From Bradyrhizobium sp. LMTR 3 (GTDB lineage: Bacteria > Pseudomonadota > Alphaproteobacteria > Rhizobiales > Xanthobacteraceae): DNA of 64,000 bases. This document shows positions 43,483 to 50,976 of this stretch, piece after piece. Each line of letters starts with the position of its first letter. The stretch's first letter is position 1. Below the pieces are notes generated by a model. That model searched no databases. It saw only the letters and a list, made by a program, of their open reading frames with translations, and was not told where the DNA came from. The position numbers and the translations under genes were made by a program. The DNA lies in contig NZ_MAXC01000008.1 in assembly GCF_001693485.1 (NCBI RefSeq), forward strand, positions 1 to 64,000, in the 5' to 3' direction.

Positions 43483-44916
43483 ATGAACTTCCCGACATCG
43501 AAGGCGAGCGCGGCGATATCCCCTGCAACGGTCAATGAACCGGCGGCCAAACCAGGCAAGCCGGCCGGCGGTCCCGAGTTCAGCGCGCTGGCGCAGGCCT
43601 CGATCCTGATCGTCGATGACGAGCCAGGGATGCGCAATTTTCTCGTGCGCACGCTGGGGCCGCATTGCAAGCACGTGGAAGAGGCCGCCGACACCGACGA
43701 CGCCTCACGCAAGCTCGACAAGAGCCGGTTCGACGTCGTCATTCTCGACAACATCATGCCGGGCAAGAACGGCGTCGACTGGCTGGCGGAGCAGCGGGCC
43801 GTCGGCTTCTTCGCCGACGCCATCCTGATTACAGCCTATGCCGATCTCGACACGGCGATCCAGGCGCTGCGCGCCGGCGCAGTCGACTTCGTGCTGAAAC
43901 CGTTCCGCTCTAACCAGATCCTCAATGCGGTTGCACGCTGCCTCGACCGGGTCCGGCTGCAGCGCGAGAACTACGTTTTGCGTTATGCGCTGCGCGCTTC
44001 ATCCGATCGCACCTTCCTGCGCGACAATCTGATCGGGGAGTCGCCCGCGGCCCGCAGCGTGCGCGAAACCATTGCCCGCGTCGCCCGCCTGCCGACCTCG
44101 ATCCTGCTCACCGGGGAATCCGGCACCGGCAAGGAAGTCGCGGCGCGCTCGATTCACTCCCTCTCCGATCGCGCCGACAAGCCTTTTGTGCCGGTGAACT
44201 GCGCCGCCATTCCGCCTGATATGATCGAGGCCGAGCTGTTCGGGCACATCAAGGGCGCTTTTACAGGTGCGGATAGCGGCCGCGAGGGCCTGTTCCTCTA
44301 TGCGCATGGCGGCACGCTGTTCCTCGATGAAATCGGCGAACTGCCGTTGCCGATGCAGAGCAAGCTGCTGCGTATTCTGGAGGACCGCCGCGTTCGTCCC
44401 GTCGGCTCCGAGCGTGAAGTACCGGTCGATCTTCGTCTCATCTTTGCGACCAATGCCGATCTGCAGAAGCAAGTGGAGAAGGGACGCTTTCGCGCCGATC
44501 TCTATTACCGCCTGAACGTCATGCAGATACATCTGCCGCTATTGAAGGACCGCGGCGACGACGTGCAGGAACTCGCCACCATCTTCATGAACAAGCTCTC
44601 GATCCAGCTCGGCATGCCGCCGGTTCCGATCGATAGCGCAGTGCGGGCCGCACTCGCGAGTTACGACTGGCCCGGCAATGTGCGCGAGCTGCGCAATTTG
44701 ATCGAGCGCACGTTGATCCTCGGCGCGTTCCCGGACGATTTCGCAGGCCCACGGAACGACGGGCAGGTCGCCAGTGCCGACAGTCTCGCGGACCTGGAGC
44801 GCCGGCACATTCTTTCGGTCTTGAAGGAGACCGGCGGCAACCGCGAAGAAGCAGCGCGGCGGCTCGGCATCTCGCGCAAGACCATCGACCGCAAACTCGT
44901 GTTATGGAATGGCTGA
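43483..44916 (+). CDS. NtrC-family sigma54-dependent response regulator
   Basis: A 477-residue protein from the ATG at 43483; the longer frame from 43447 is less likely. The receiver has ILIVDDEPG and phosphoacceptor Asp89 in VVILDNIMPG, with Lys in FVLKPF. The AAA+ domain has Walker A GESGTGKE, the sigma54-contact loop GAFTGAD (about residue 257), Walker B GTLFLDEIGELP and the FRADLYYRLNV sensor. A Fis-type HTH (GGNREEAARRLGISRKTIDRKL) closes it. It activates sigma54 promoters on phosphorylation by the kinase encoded downstream (8-bp overlap). The adjacent sigma54 promoter region at 46936-47040 is its likely target. Confidence 0.95.
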   Translation: MNFPTSKASAAISPATVNEPAAKPGKPAGGPEFSALAQASILIVDDEPGMRNFLVRTLGPHCKHVEEAADTDDASRKLDKSRFDVVILDNIMPGKNGVDWLAEQRAVGFFADAILITAYADLDTAIQALRAGAVDFVLKPFRSNQILNAVARCLDRVRLQRENYVLRYALRASSDRTFLRDNLIGESPAARSVRETIARVARLPTSILLTGESGTGKEVAARSIHSLSDRADKPFVPVNCAAIPPDMIEAELFGHIKGAFTGADSGREGLFLYAHGGTLFLDEIGELPLPMQSKLLRILEDRRVRPVGSEREVPVDLRLIFATNADLQKQVEKGRFRADLYYRLNVMQIHLPLLKDRGDDVQELATIFMNKLSIQLGMPPVPIDSAVRAALASYDWPGNVRELRNLIERTLILGAFPDDFAGPRNDGQVASADSLADLERRHILSVLKETGGNREEAARRLGISRKTIDRKLVLWNG

Positions 44917-46933
44917 CCGGGCAGGCCGCATCGAGGAGCCGGTGCGCGGGGCATCCGTCCGCTTCCGGCTGCTCGCGATTGCGCTGTTGCCGATGCTGGT
45001 CATCCTGCCGCTTCTGCTTGGGGTCGCCATCTATCGCTGGAATGCGCGGTTTGACGCTACGCTGATCTCCAAGGTGAACGGCGACCTCACCATCGCCCAC
45101 CAATACCTGGCCCGCATTCTGGAAAAGACCGGCGTTCAGATCCGCGGCCTGAGCCTTTCGTTCCGCTTCCGGGAGGTCGAAGAGCGGGAAACGATCTCTG
45201 CGGTGGAGACTTTGCTCGAACAGTCCCGCAAGGAGATGGGTCTCGACTTCCTCTATTTGATGGATGCCGGTGGGAAAATCATCGCCTCGTCACCCGCGCT
45301 TGAGGGAGCGCCGAGGGCCGATTGGCCGATCATCACGTCGGCGTTGTCAGGCGAATCCCCGTCGACGGGGATCGATATCTTCACCAACGACGAACTTGCG
45401 ACGATTTCGCCGGCGCTTGCCCAGCGTGCGCGTCTCGATCTGGTGCCGACGCCAAACGCAGTGCCGACCGATCGCAGCACGGAAACCCATGGCATGGTGG
45501 TGCATGCGGCCAGCCGCGCAACGGCTCCCGGAGGCGGGCCGGCCGCGCTGGTTGGCGGGATACTGCTGAACCAGAATCTGGAATTCATCGACACGATCAA
45601 CGATCTCGTCTATCGGGCGGCAAGCCTGCCCGAAGGCAGCCAGGGAACGGCGACGCTGTTTCTCGACGACGTGCGTATCTCGACCAATGTCCGCCTGTTC
45701 GAGGGACGGCGTGCGCTGGGAACGCGGGTGTCGGCGGCGGTGCGCTCTGCGGTGATGGGGGAGGGGCGCACCTGGCTGGACAGCGCCTTCGTCGTCAACG
45801 ACTGGTACATCTCGGCCTACGAGCCGCTCGTCGACACCTACGGCAAGCGCGTCGGCATGCTTTATGTCGGATTTCTGCAGAAGCCGTTCAATGACGCAAA
45901 GCTTGAGACGATTCTGATCATTGCGGTTGCGTTCATCGCGATCACGGCGGCAAGCGTACCGATCTTCCTGCGCTGGGCGCAATCGATCTTCATGCCGCTC
46001 GAACGCGTCACGGCGACGATCGGTGAAGTCGAGAGCGGTAACCTCTCCGCGCGGACCAAATTGCCGGCATCGGGTGACGAGATCGGCCGGGTGGCGGTTC
46101 ACCTCGATACCTTGCTGGACCAGATCCAGGAGCGCGATCGTCAGTTGCGCGAGTGGAACGAGGAGTTGAACACGCGCGTGCGCGAGCGCACCCGGGACCT
46201 CGAACTTGCCAATCTGAAGCTTGAGGCGACCACCAAGCAGCTCATCATGTCCGAAAAGCTCGCCGCGATCGGCGAGATCACCGCGGGCGTTGCGCATGAG
46301 ATCAACAACCCGATCGCGGTGATGCAGGGCAATCTCGATGTCATCCGCAGCGTGATCGGCGCTGACACCGAGAAAGCCAAGGTCGAGTTTCGGCTTGTCG
46401 ATGAACAGATCCATCGCATCAGCCAGATCGTCACCAAGCTCTTGCAGTTTGCGCGGCCGGAAGAGTATGCCGGCTATGTCGAGCGTCATGCGCCCGGAAG
46501 CGTCGTGGCGGACTGCCTGCCGCTGGTGCAGCATCTCCTGAACAAGACCGAAATCAGGGTTGCGCGGGAAGATCGGGCGAGCCGCCTGGTCCTGATGAAC
46601 CGCACCGAGCTGCAGCAGGTCGTGATCAACCTCATCGTCAACGCGATCCACGCCATGCCGGACGGCGGCACCTTGACGCTGCGCTCGTTTGACGCCGATC
46701 GTGACGGCCACCCGGGCATCTCAATAGACGTGGCCGACACCGGCATCGGCATGAGCGCTGACGTCCTGGACAAGGTCTTCGATCCCTTCTTCACCACGAA
46801 ACGCAGGGACGGGACAGGCCTTGGCCTTTCCATCAGTCAGACGTTGGTGAAGCGCCAGCGTGGCCAGATCACGGTGGAAAGCCGGATCGGCTCCGGGAGT
46901 ACATTCCGGGTGTGGCTGCCCGAAGTGACCTGA
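44909..46933 (+). CDS. Cache-domain sensor histidine kinase of the NtrB/DctB type
   Basis: A 674-residue kinase. Transmembrane segments at about residues 20-43 and 331-352 enclose a ~285-residue periplasmic Cache-like sensor domain (FLYLMDAGGKIIASSP, GILLNQNLEFIDTINDLVYR). HAMP, a coiled coil (about 395-450) and the H-box VAHEINNPIAVM (His near 463) follow. The ATPase domain has NLIVNAIHAMPDG, DTGIGM and GTGLGLSIS. The single Cache domain with two-TM topology is common in kinases sensing dicarboxylates or other small acids; oxalate or formate is an attractive but unproven ligand. It overlaps the regulator gene. Confidence 0.93.
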   Translation: MADRAGRIEEPVRGASVRFRLLAIALLPMLVILPLLLGVAIYRWNARFDATLISKVNGDLTIAHQYLARILEKTGVQIRGLSLSFRFREVEERETISAVETLLEQSRKEMGLDFLYLMDAGGKIIASSPALEGAPRADWPIITSALSGESPSTGIDIFTNDELATISPALAQRARLDLVPTPNAVPTDRSTETHGMVVHAASRATAPGGGPAALVGGILLNQNLEFIDTINDLVYRAASLPEGSQGTATLFLDDVRISTNVRLFEGRRALGTRVSAAVRSAVMGEGRTWLDSAFVVNDWYISAYEPLVDTYGKRVGMLYVGFLQKPFNDAKLETILIIAVAFIAITAASVPIFLRWAQSIFMPLERVTATIGEVESGNLSARTKLPASGDEIGRVAVHLDTLLDQIQERDRQLREWNEELNTRVRERTRDLELANLKLEATTKQLIMSEKLAAIGEITAGVAHEINNPIAVMQGNLDVIRSVIGADTEKAKVEFRLVDEQIHRISQIVTKLLQFARPEEYAGYVERHAPGSVVADCLPLVQHLLNKTEIRVAREDRASRLVLMNRTELQQVVINLIVNAIHAMPDGGTLTLRSFDADRDGHPGISIDVADTGIGMSADVLDKVFDPFFTTKRRDGTGLGLSISQTLVKRQRGQITVESRIGSGSTFRVWLPEVT

Positions 46934-46935
46934 CC

Positions 46936-46972
46936 GGACATTTTGTCCAGCGGCTATCAGGACATTTTGTCC
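46936..46972. promoter_or_regulatory. Twin upstream activator palindromes
   Basis: Two identical copies of GGACATTTTGTCC lie at 46936-46948 and 46960-46972, 24 bp apart centre to centre. Each has perfect 5-bp arms (GGACA/TGTCC). They begin 3 bp after the kinase stop codon. The spacing (slightly over two helical turns) and the distance to the sigma54 element (about 60 and 84 bp upstream of the -24 GG) fit a dimer-of-dimers enhancer for an NtrC-type activator. Confidence 0.75.
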
Positions 46973-46994
46973 GATGCACCGGCAGGCATTTGGT

Positions 46995-47007
46995 TAAGTG
47001 ATTGATT
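46995..47007. promoter_or_regulatory. IHF binding-site match
   Basis: TAAGTGATTGATT fits the IHF consensus YAANNNNTTGATW (reverse of WATCAANNNNTTR) at every fixed position. It lies between the twin palindromes and the -24/-12 element, exactly where IHF bends DNA at many sigma54 promoters. Confidence 0.65.
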
Positions 47008-47024
47008 TTCTGCATCGCGCGATT

Positions 47025-47040
47025 TGGCACGCGGATTGCT
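47025..47040 (+). promoter_or_regulatory. Sigma54 (RpoN) promoter, -24/-12
   Basis: TGGCACGCGGATTGCT matches TGGCACG-N4-TTGCW in every conserved position. The -24 GG (47026-47027) and the -12 GC (47038-47039) are 12 bp apart as required. Transcription should start near 47050 and run into the oxalate/formate transporter gene. Confidence 0.85.
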
Positions 47041-47076
47041 GACTTCTCACTCAAGGGTTGGAGTGGGGAGGGCGCG

Positions 47077-47274
47077 ATGATCGGATATTCGGTCGCAAGC
47101 TGGGCGACTGCGCGCGCTTGCCGTCTTCATGACGTGCCCATGCCGAACCTCAAAATGATTTTGCCTCGACTTGAACTCCGATCTGTCGCGCGGACATCGC
47201 ACGTCCGCGCATACGGTCGGCGCTGCGTGGTCCCCATCCAACACCCCCAACCTCTCAACAAACGTGCCCGGTAA
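47077..47274 (+). CDS. Possible leader ORF in the transporter mRNA
   Basis: A 65-codon open frame starts with ATG 7 bp after a strong GGGGAGG ribosome site and ends 22 bp before the transporter start. Its residues (MIGYSVASWATARACRLHDV at the start) show no family I recognise, so it may be non-coding 5' UTR. A perfect hairpin (GCGCGGAC/GTCCGCGC, 47188-47210) lies inside it. If translated, it could couple leader translation to downstream expression. Confidence 0.25.
   Translation: MIGYSVASWATARACRLHDVPMPNLKMILPRLELRSVARTSHVRAYGRRCVVPIQHPQPLNKRAR
47188..47210 (+). other. Stable hairpin in the transporter 5' UTR
   Basis: GCGCGGAC pairs perfectly with GTCCGCGC around a 7-base loop, 87 bp before the transporter start. 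No T-run follows, so it is not a simple terminator. It may affect RNA stability or leader translation. Confidence 0.4.
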
Positions 47275-47296
47275 GGCCGCGAATGGAGAAACGCCT

Positions 47297-48949
47297 ATGA
47301 CGACAGCCGATGCCACGCTCGCACCATCGGGTGCGATCGGGATTCTCGACAAGGAGCGAACGATTGCGGCCGCCGGCTTCAATCGCTGGCTGGTGCCGCC
47401 GGCCGCACTCTGCATTCATCTATGCATCGGCATGGCCTATGGCTTCAGCGTGTTCTGGCTGCCGCTGTCGCGCGCGATCGGCGTGACCGCGCCGAAGGCC
47501 TGCCCGGACATGACGCTGGTACAGGAGTTGTTCACCACCACCTGCGACTGGAAAGTCGCCAGCATGGGCTGGATGTACACGCTGTTCTTCGTGTTGCTCG
47601 GCGTCTCCGCCGCGATCTGGGGCGGCTGGCTGGAGCGCGTCGGACCGCGCAAGGCGGGTTTTGTGTCGGCGCTGTGCTGGTGCGGTGGTCTCGTGCTCGG
47701 CGCGATCGGCATCATCACCCATCAATTGTGGCTGTTGTGGCTGGGAAGCGGCGTCATCGGCGGCATCGGACTCGGCCTCGGCTACATCTCGCCGGTGTCG
47801 ACCCTGGTGAAATGGTTTCCGGACCGCCGCGGGATGGCGACCGGCATGGCCATCATGGGTTTTGGCGGCGGCGCCATGATCGGCGCGCCGCTGGCGAACC
47901 TGTTGATGAACTATTTCAAGTCCCCGACCTCGGTCGGCGCCTGGGAAACCTTCATCGCGATGGGTGCCATCTATTTCGTATTCATGATGATCGGCGCCTT
48001 CCGCTATCGCATCCCGCCGGCGGGCTGGCGGCCCGAGGGTTGGACGCCGCCGGCGAAGGCCAATGCGATGATCTCGCAGAACCACGTCCACCTGAAGGAC
48101 GCGCACAAGACACCGCAGTTCTGGCTGATCTGGTGGGTGCTGTGCCTCAACGTCTCCGCGGGCATCGGCGTGATCGGCATGGCTTCGCCGATGCTGCAGG
48201 AAATCTTCGCCGGCAAGCTGATCGGATTGCCCGACGTCGGCTTCAACCAACTTGACGCCACGCAGAAGGCGACCATTGCGGGGATTGCGGCCGGCTTCGC
48301 CGGACTGCTCTCGCTGTTCAACATCGGCGGCCGGTTCTTCTGGGCCTCGCTGTCGGACAAGATGGGCCGCAAGAACACCTACTATACGTTCTTCATCCTG
48401 GGCATCGTGCTCTATGCGCTGGCGCCGACATTTGCGGCGATGGGCTCAAAACTTCTGTTCGTGCTCGGCTTCGGCATCATCCTGTCGATGTATGGCGGCG
48501 GCTTCGCCACCGTGCCGGCCTATCTCGCCGATATGTTCGGCACACAGTTCGTCGGCGCCATCCATGGCCGTCTGCTGACGGCGTGGTCGACAGCGGGCAT
48601 CATCGGTCCCGTAGTCGTGAACTACATCCGCGAGTTCCAGCTTGCCGCCGGCGTGCCGCGCGACCAGCTCTACAACACGACGATGTACATCCTGTGCGCG
48701 ATGCTGATCGCGGGCCTGATCTGCAACTACCTGATCAAGCCGGTCGACGCGAAGTGGCACATGAGCGACGCCGAGGTTGCCAAGCTGCAGGCAGCGACAG
48801 CGAGCGCGGGCAGCTCGGGGCCGTCAGGATCCTACGGCATCGGATTCGGTGGGCTCGACGCCAAGGCTGCGCTGTTTTGGGCGTTCGTCGGCATTCCCCT
48901 GGCCTGGGGCGTCTGGAAGACGCTGGAAAGCGCCGTCAAGATCCTCTGA
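47297..48949 (+). CDS. oxlT: MFS transporter, oxalate/formate antiporter (OFA/OxlT) family
   Basis: A 550-residue MFS protein from the ATG at 47297, with GGAGAA upstream. About 12-13 membrane segments are seen. The loop 2-3 region has GGWLERVGPRKAG, and WFPDRRGMATGMAIMGFGGGAMIGAPL is the characteristic OFA segment. GRFFWASLSDKMGRKNTYY follows in the second half, with a final hydrophobic segment at the C-terminus. OFA members exchange oxalate for formate or carry related monocarboxylates. The position between a sigma54 two-component system and formate dehydrogenase supports a C1/C2-acid role, but no oxalyl-CoA decarboxylase or formyl-CoA transferase is in the window, so the substrate may be formate itself. 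Confidence 0.88.
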   Translation: MTTADATLAPSGAIGILDKERTIAAAGFNRWLVPPAALCIHLCIGMAYGFSVFWLPLSRAIGVTAPKACPDMTLVQELFTTTCDWKVASMGWMYTLFFVLLGVSAAIWGGWLERVGPRKAGFVSALCWCGGLVLGAIGIITHQLWLLWLGSGVIGGIGLGLGYISPVSTLVKWFPDRRGMATGMAIMGFGGGAMIGAPLANLLMNYFKSPTSVGAWETFIAMGAIYFVFMMIGAFRYRIPPAGWRPEGWTPPAKANAMISQNHVHLKDAHKTPQFWLIWWVLCLNVSAGIGVIGMASPMLQEIFAGKLIGLPDVGFNQLDATQKATIAGIAAGFAGLLSLFNIGGRFFWASLSDKMGRKNTYYTFFILGIVLYALAPTFAAMGSKLLFVLGFGIILSMYGGGFATVPAYLADMFGTQFVGAIHGRLLTAWSTAGIIGPVVVNYIREFQLAAGVPRDQLYNTTMYILCAMLIAGLICNYLIKPVDAKWHMSDAEVAKLQAATASAGSSGPSGSYGIGFGGLDAKAALFWAFVGIPLAWGVWKTLESAVKIL

Positions 48950-48956
48950 CTCTTCT

Positions 48957-48990
48957 GCCGTCGCGGGGCGAGCGTTCCGCGACGGCATTT
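48957..48990 (+). terminator. Rho-independent-like terminator after oxlT
   Basis: GCCGTCGCGG (48957-48966) pairs perfectly over 10 bp with CCGCGACGGC (48977-48986) around a 10-base loop, 8 bp after the stop codon. ATTT follows. It separates the transporter transcript from the formate dehydrogenase operon. Confidence 0.7.
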
Positions 48991-49175
48991 CAGGTGCGAT
49001 GTCGAATTGAAATCGAGCAATCGGAAATCCAGATCAATCCGCTTTCGCAATCGCAGCATGAGACGGCTTTATTGATCTCCCGACCAAATTCGCGTTCTCA
49101 TCCGGTGATCAGGCAAAGCAAACGTGGTTGTTCCGGGCGCGGGACAGGATCGAAAGCTCGCGGCCTGTGTTGCCC

Positions 49176-49211
49176 TAAACATCTGATAAATCTCTTGGCA
49201 TCTGGCATGCC
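49176..49211 (+). promoter_or_regulatory. Candidate sigma54 promoter (weak) before formate dehydrogenase
   Basis: TGGCATCTGGCATGCC (49196-49211) keeps the GG and GC dinucleotides at 12-bp spacing and the TGGCA block, but departs from consensus at the C of CAC and the first T of TTGC. An IHF-like match TAAACATCTGATA lies just upstream (49176-49188). No copy of GGACATTTTGTCC is found in this 308-bp gap. I see no better sigma70 pair. Confidence 0.35.
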
Positions 49212-49257
49212 ACTGACTAGAGTTGGCTGGCAGACTGGCAGGGAACGAGACGTTTCA

Positions 49258-50976
49258 ATGGATCACGACGTACACGACCTACAAAAAGTCCGCTCGTTCG
49301 ATCATCCGGGCGCGGGACGGAAGCGAGCCAAGGCGACGCCGAAGGGCCGCCAGGTCGACCCCACCGCAGCCCATGAGATCGAGCTCCTGCTCGGCGGCCG
49401 GCCGCGGCGCCGCGACCTGCTGATCGAGCATCTGCACCTGATCCAGGACAAGTATCACCAGATCTCCGCGGCGCATCTTGCAGCGCTTGCCGACGAAATG
49501 AAGCTGTCGTTTGCGGAAGTGTTCGAGACCGCGACCTTCTACGCGCATTTCGACGTGGTGAAGGAGGGTGCGCCCGATATCGCGCCGCTGACCATCCGGG
49601 TCTGCGATTCGCTGACCTGCGCCATGATGGGCGCGGAGAAGCTGCTGCACGAACTGCAGGACAGTGCCGGCCCCGGCATCCGCGTGGTGCGCGCGCCCTG
49701 CGTTGGCCGCTGCGACACCGCGCCCGCCGCCGAAGTCGGCCATCACTTCGTCGATCATGCCACGGTGACGAATGTGCTCGCCGCCGCCAAGGCCGGCGAC
49801 ACTCACGCGCATCTACCCAGATATACCGGCTATGACGCCTACGTCGCCGGCGGCGGCTACAACCTGCTGAACCGGCTGCGCTCCGGCGCCATGACGAAAG
49901 AAGATCTCCTGAAGTCGCTCGACGACGCTTCGCTGCGCGGGCTCGGCGGCGCGGGCTTTCCGACCGGGCGCAAATGGCGCGCGGTGCTGGGTGAGCCCGG
50001 CCCGCGGCTGATGGCGATCAACGGCGACGAGGGCGAACCCGGCACGTTCAAGGACCGCTTCTATCTCGAAACCGATCCGCATCGCTTCATAGAGGGCATG
50101 CTGATCGGCGCGCATGTCGTCGAAGCGACCGACGTCTATATCTATCTGCGCGACGAATATCCGGCGTCGCGCGAAATCCTCACGCGCGAAATCGCAAAAT
50201 TGCCGCCGGGCGGTCCTGTCCTGCATATGCGCCGCGGTGCGGGCGCCTATATCTGCGGCGAGGAATCCTCGCTGCTCGAATCGATCGAGGGCAAGCGTGG
50301 TCTGCCCAGGCACAAGCCGCCCTATCCGTTCCAGGTCGGCCTGTTCGGCCTGCCGACGCTGATCAATAATATCGAGACGCTGTGGTGGGTGCGCGACATC
50401 GTCGAGAAAGGCGCCGACTGGTGGAAGAGCCACGGCCGCAACGACCGCCATGGCTTGCGCAGCTATTCGGTCTCGGGCCGCGTGAAAAATCCCGGCATGA
50501 AGCTGGCGCCGGCTGGCGTCACCGTGCGCGAACTGATCGATGAGTTCTGCGGCGGCATGGCCGACGGCCACACCTTCCACGCCTATCTGCCGGGCGGCGC
50601 GTCGGGCGGCATCCTGCCGGCATCGATGGACAACATCCCGCTCGATTTCGGCACGCTGGAAAAATACGGCTGCTTCATCGGCTCCGCCGCTGTCGTCATC
50701 CTGTCCGAGCAGGACAGTGTGAAGGGCGCGGCGTTGAACCTGATGAAATTCTTCGAGGATGAAAGCTGCGGCCAGTGCACGCCGTGCCGCGTTGGAACCC
50801 AGAAGGCGGCGCTCTTGATGCAGCAGCCGGTCTGGAACCGCGAATTGCTGGACCAATTGAGCCAGGCGATGCGCGACGCCTCGATCTGCGGGCTTGGACA
50901 AGCCGCCTCGAACCCGCTGACGTCAGTGATTAAATATTTTCCGGAAGAATTCGTGCCGAAAGAGGCCGCGGAATGA
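49258..50976 (+). CDS. fdsB: NAD-dependent formate dehydrogenase, fused gamma-beta subunit (FdsG-FdsB)
   Basis: A 572-residue protein from the ATG at 49258. Residues ~40-195 are a NuoE/FdsG-like [2Fe-2S] thioredoxin domain, with Cys in CDSLTCAMMG and CVGRCDTAP. The rest is NuoF/FdsB-like: the FMN site GLGGAGFPTGRKW, the NAD-binding GDEGEPGTFKDR and CGEESSLLESIEGKRG, and the 4Fe-4S ligands in ESCGQCTPCRVG plus a late Cys (ICGLG). FdsG and FdsB are separate genes in Cupriavidus and Rhodobacter; here they are one chain. It passes electrons from formate to NAD+. The fdsA start overlaps its stop (ATGA at 50973-50976). Confidence 0.93.
   Translation: MDHDVHDLQKVRSFDHPGAGRKRAKATPKGRQVDPTAAHEIELLLGGRPRRRDLLIEHLHLIQDKYHQISAAHLAALADEMKLSFAEVFETATFYAHFDVVKEGAPDIAPLTIRVCDSLTCAMMGAEKLLHELQDSAGPGIRVVRAPCVGRCDTAPAAEVGHHFVDHATVTNVLAAAKAGDTHAHLPRYTGYDAYVAGGGYNLLNRLRSGAMTKEDLLKSLDDASLRGLGGAGFPTGRKWRAVLGEPGPRLMAINGDEGEPGTFKDRFYLETDPHRFIEGMLIGAHVVEATDVYIYLRDEYPASREILTREIAKLPPGGPVLHMRRGAGAYICGEESSLLESIEGKRGLPRHKPPYPFQVGLFGLPTLINNIETLWWVRDIVEKGADWWKSHGRNDRHGLRSYSVSGRVKNPGMKLAPAGVTVRELIDEFCGGMADGHTFHAYLPGGASGGILPASMDNIPLDFGTLEKYGCFIGSAAVVILSEQDSVKGAALNLMKFFEDESCGQCTPCRVGTQKAALLMQQPVWNRELLDQLSQAMRDASICGLGQAASNPLTSVIKYFPEEFVPKEAAE

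Noticed and set aside
48583..49257. Upstream extension of the formate dehydrogenase beta frame
   Set aside because: It overlaps the transporter gene and its terminator; the NuoE-like domain begins after 49258.
48960..49257. Copy of the GGACATTTTGTCC palindrome before formate dehydrogenase
   Set aside because: Only partial strings such as GGGACAGGATCG are present; none forms the palindrome, so direct control by the same activator is not supported there.
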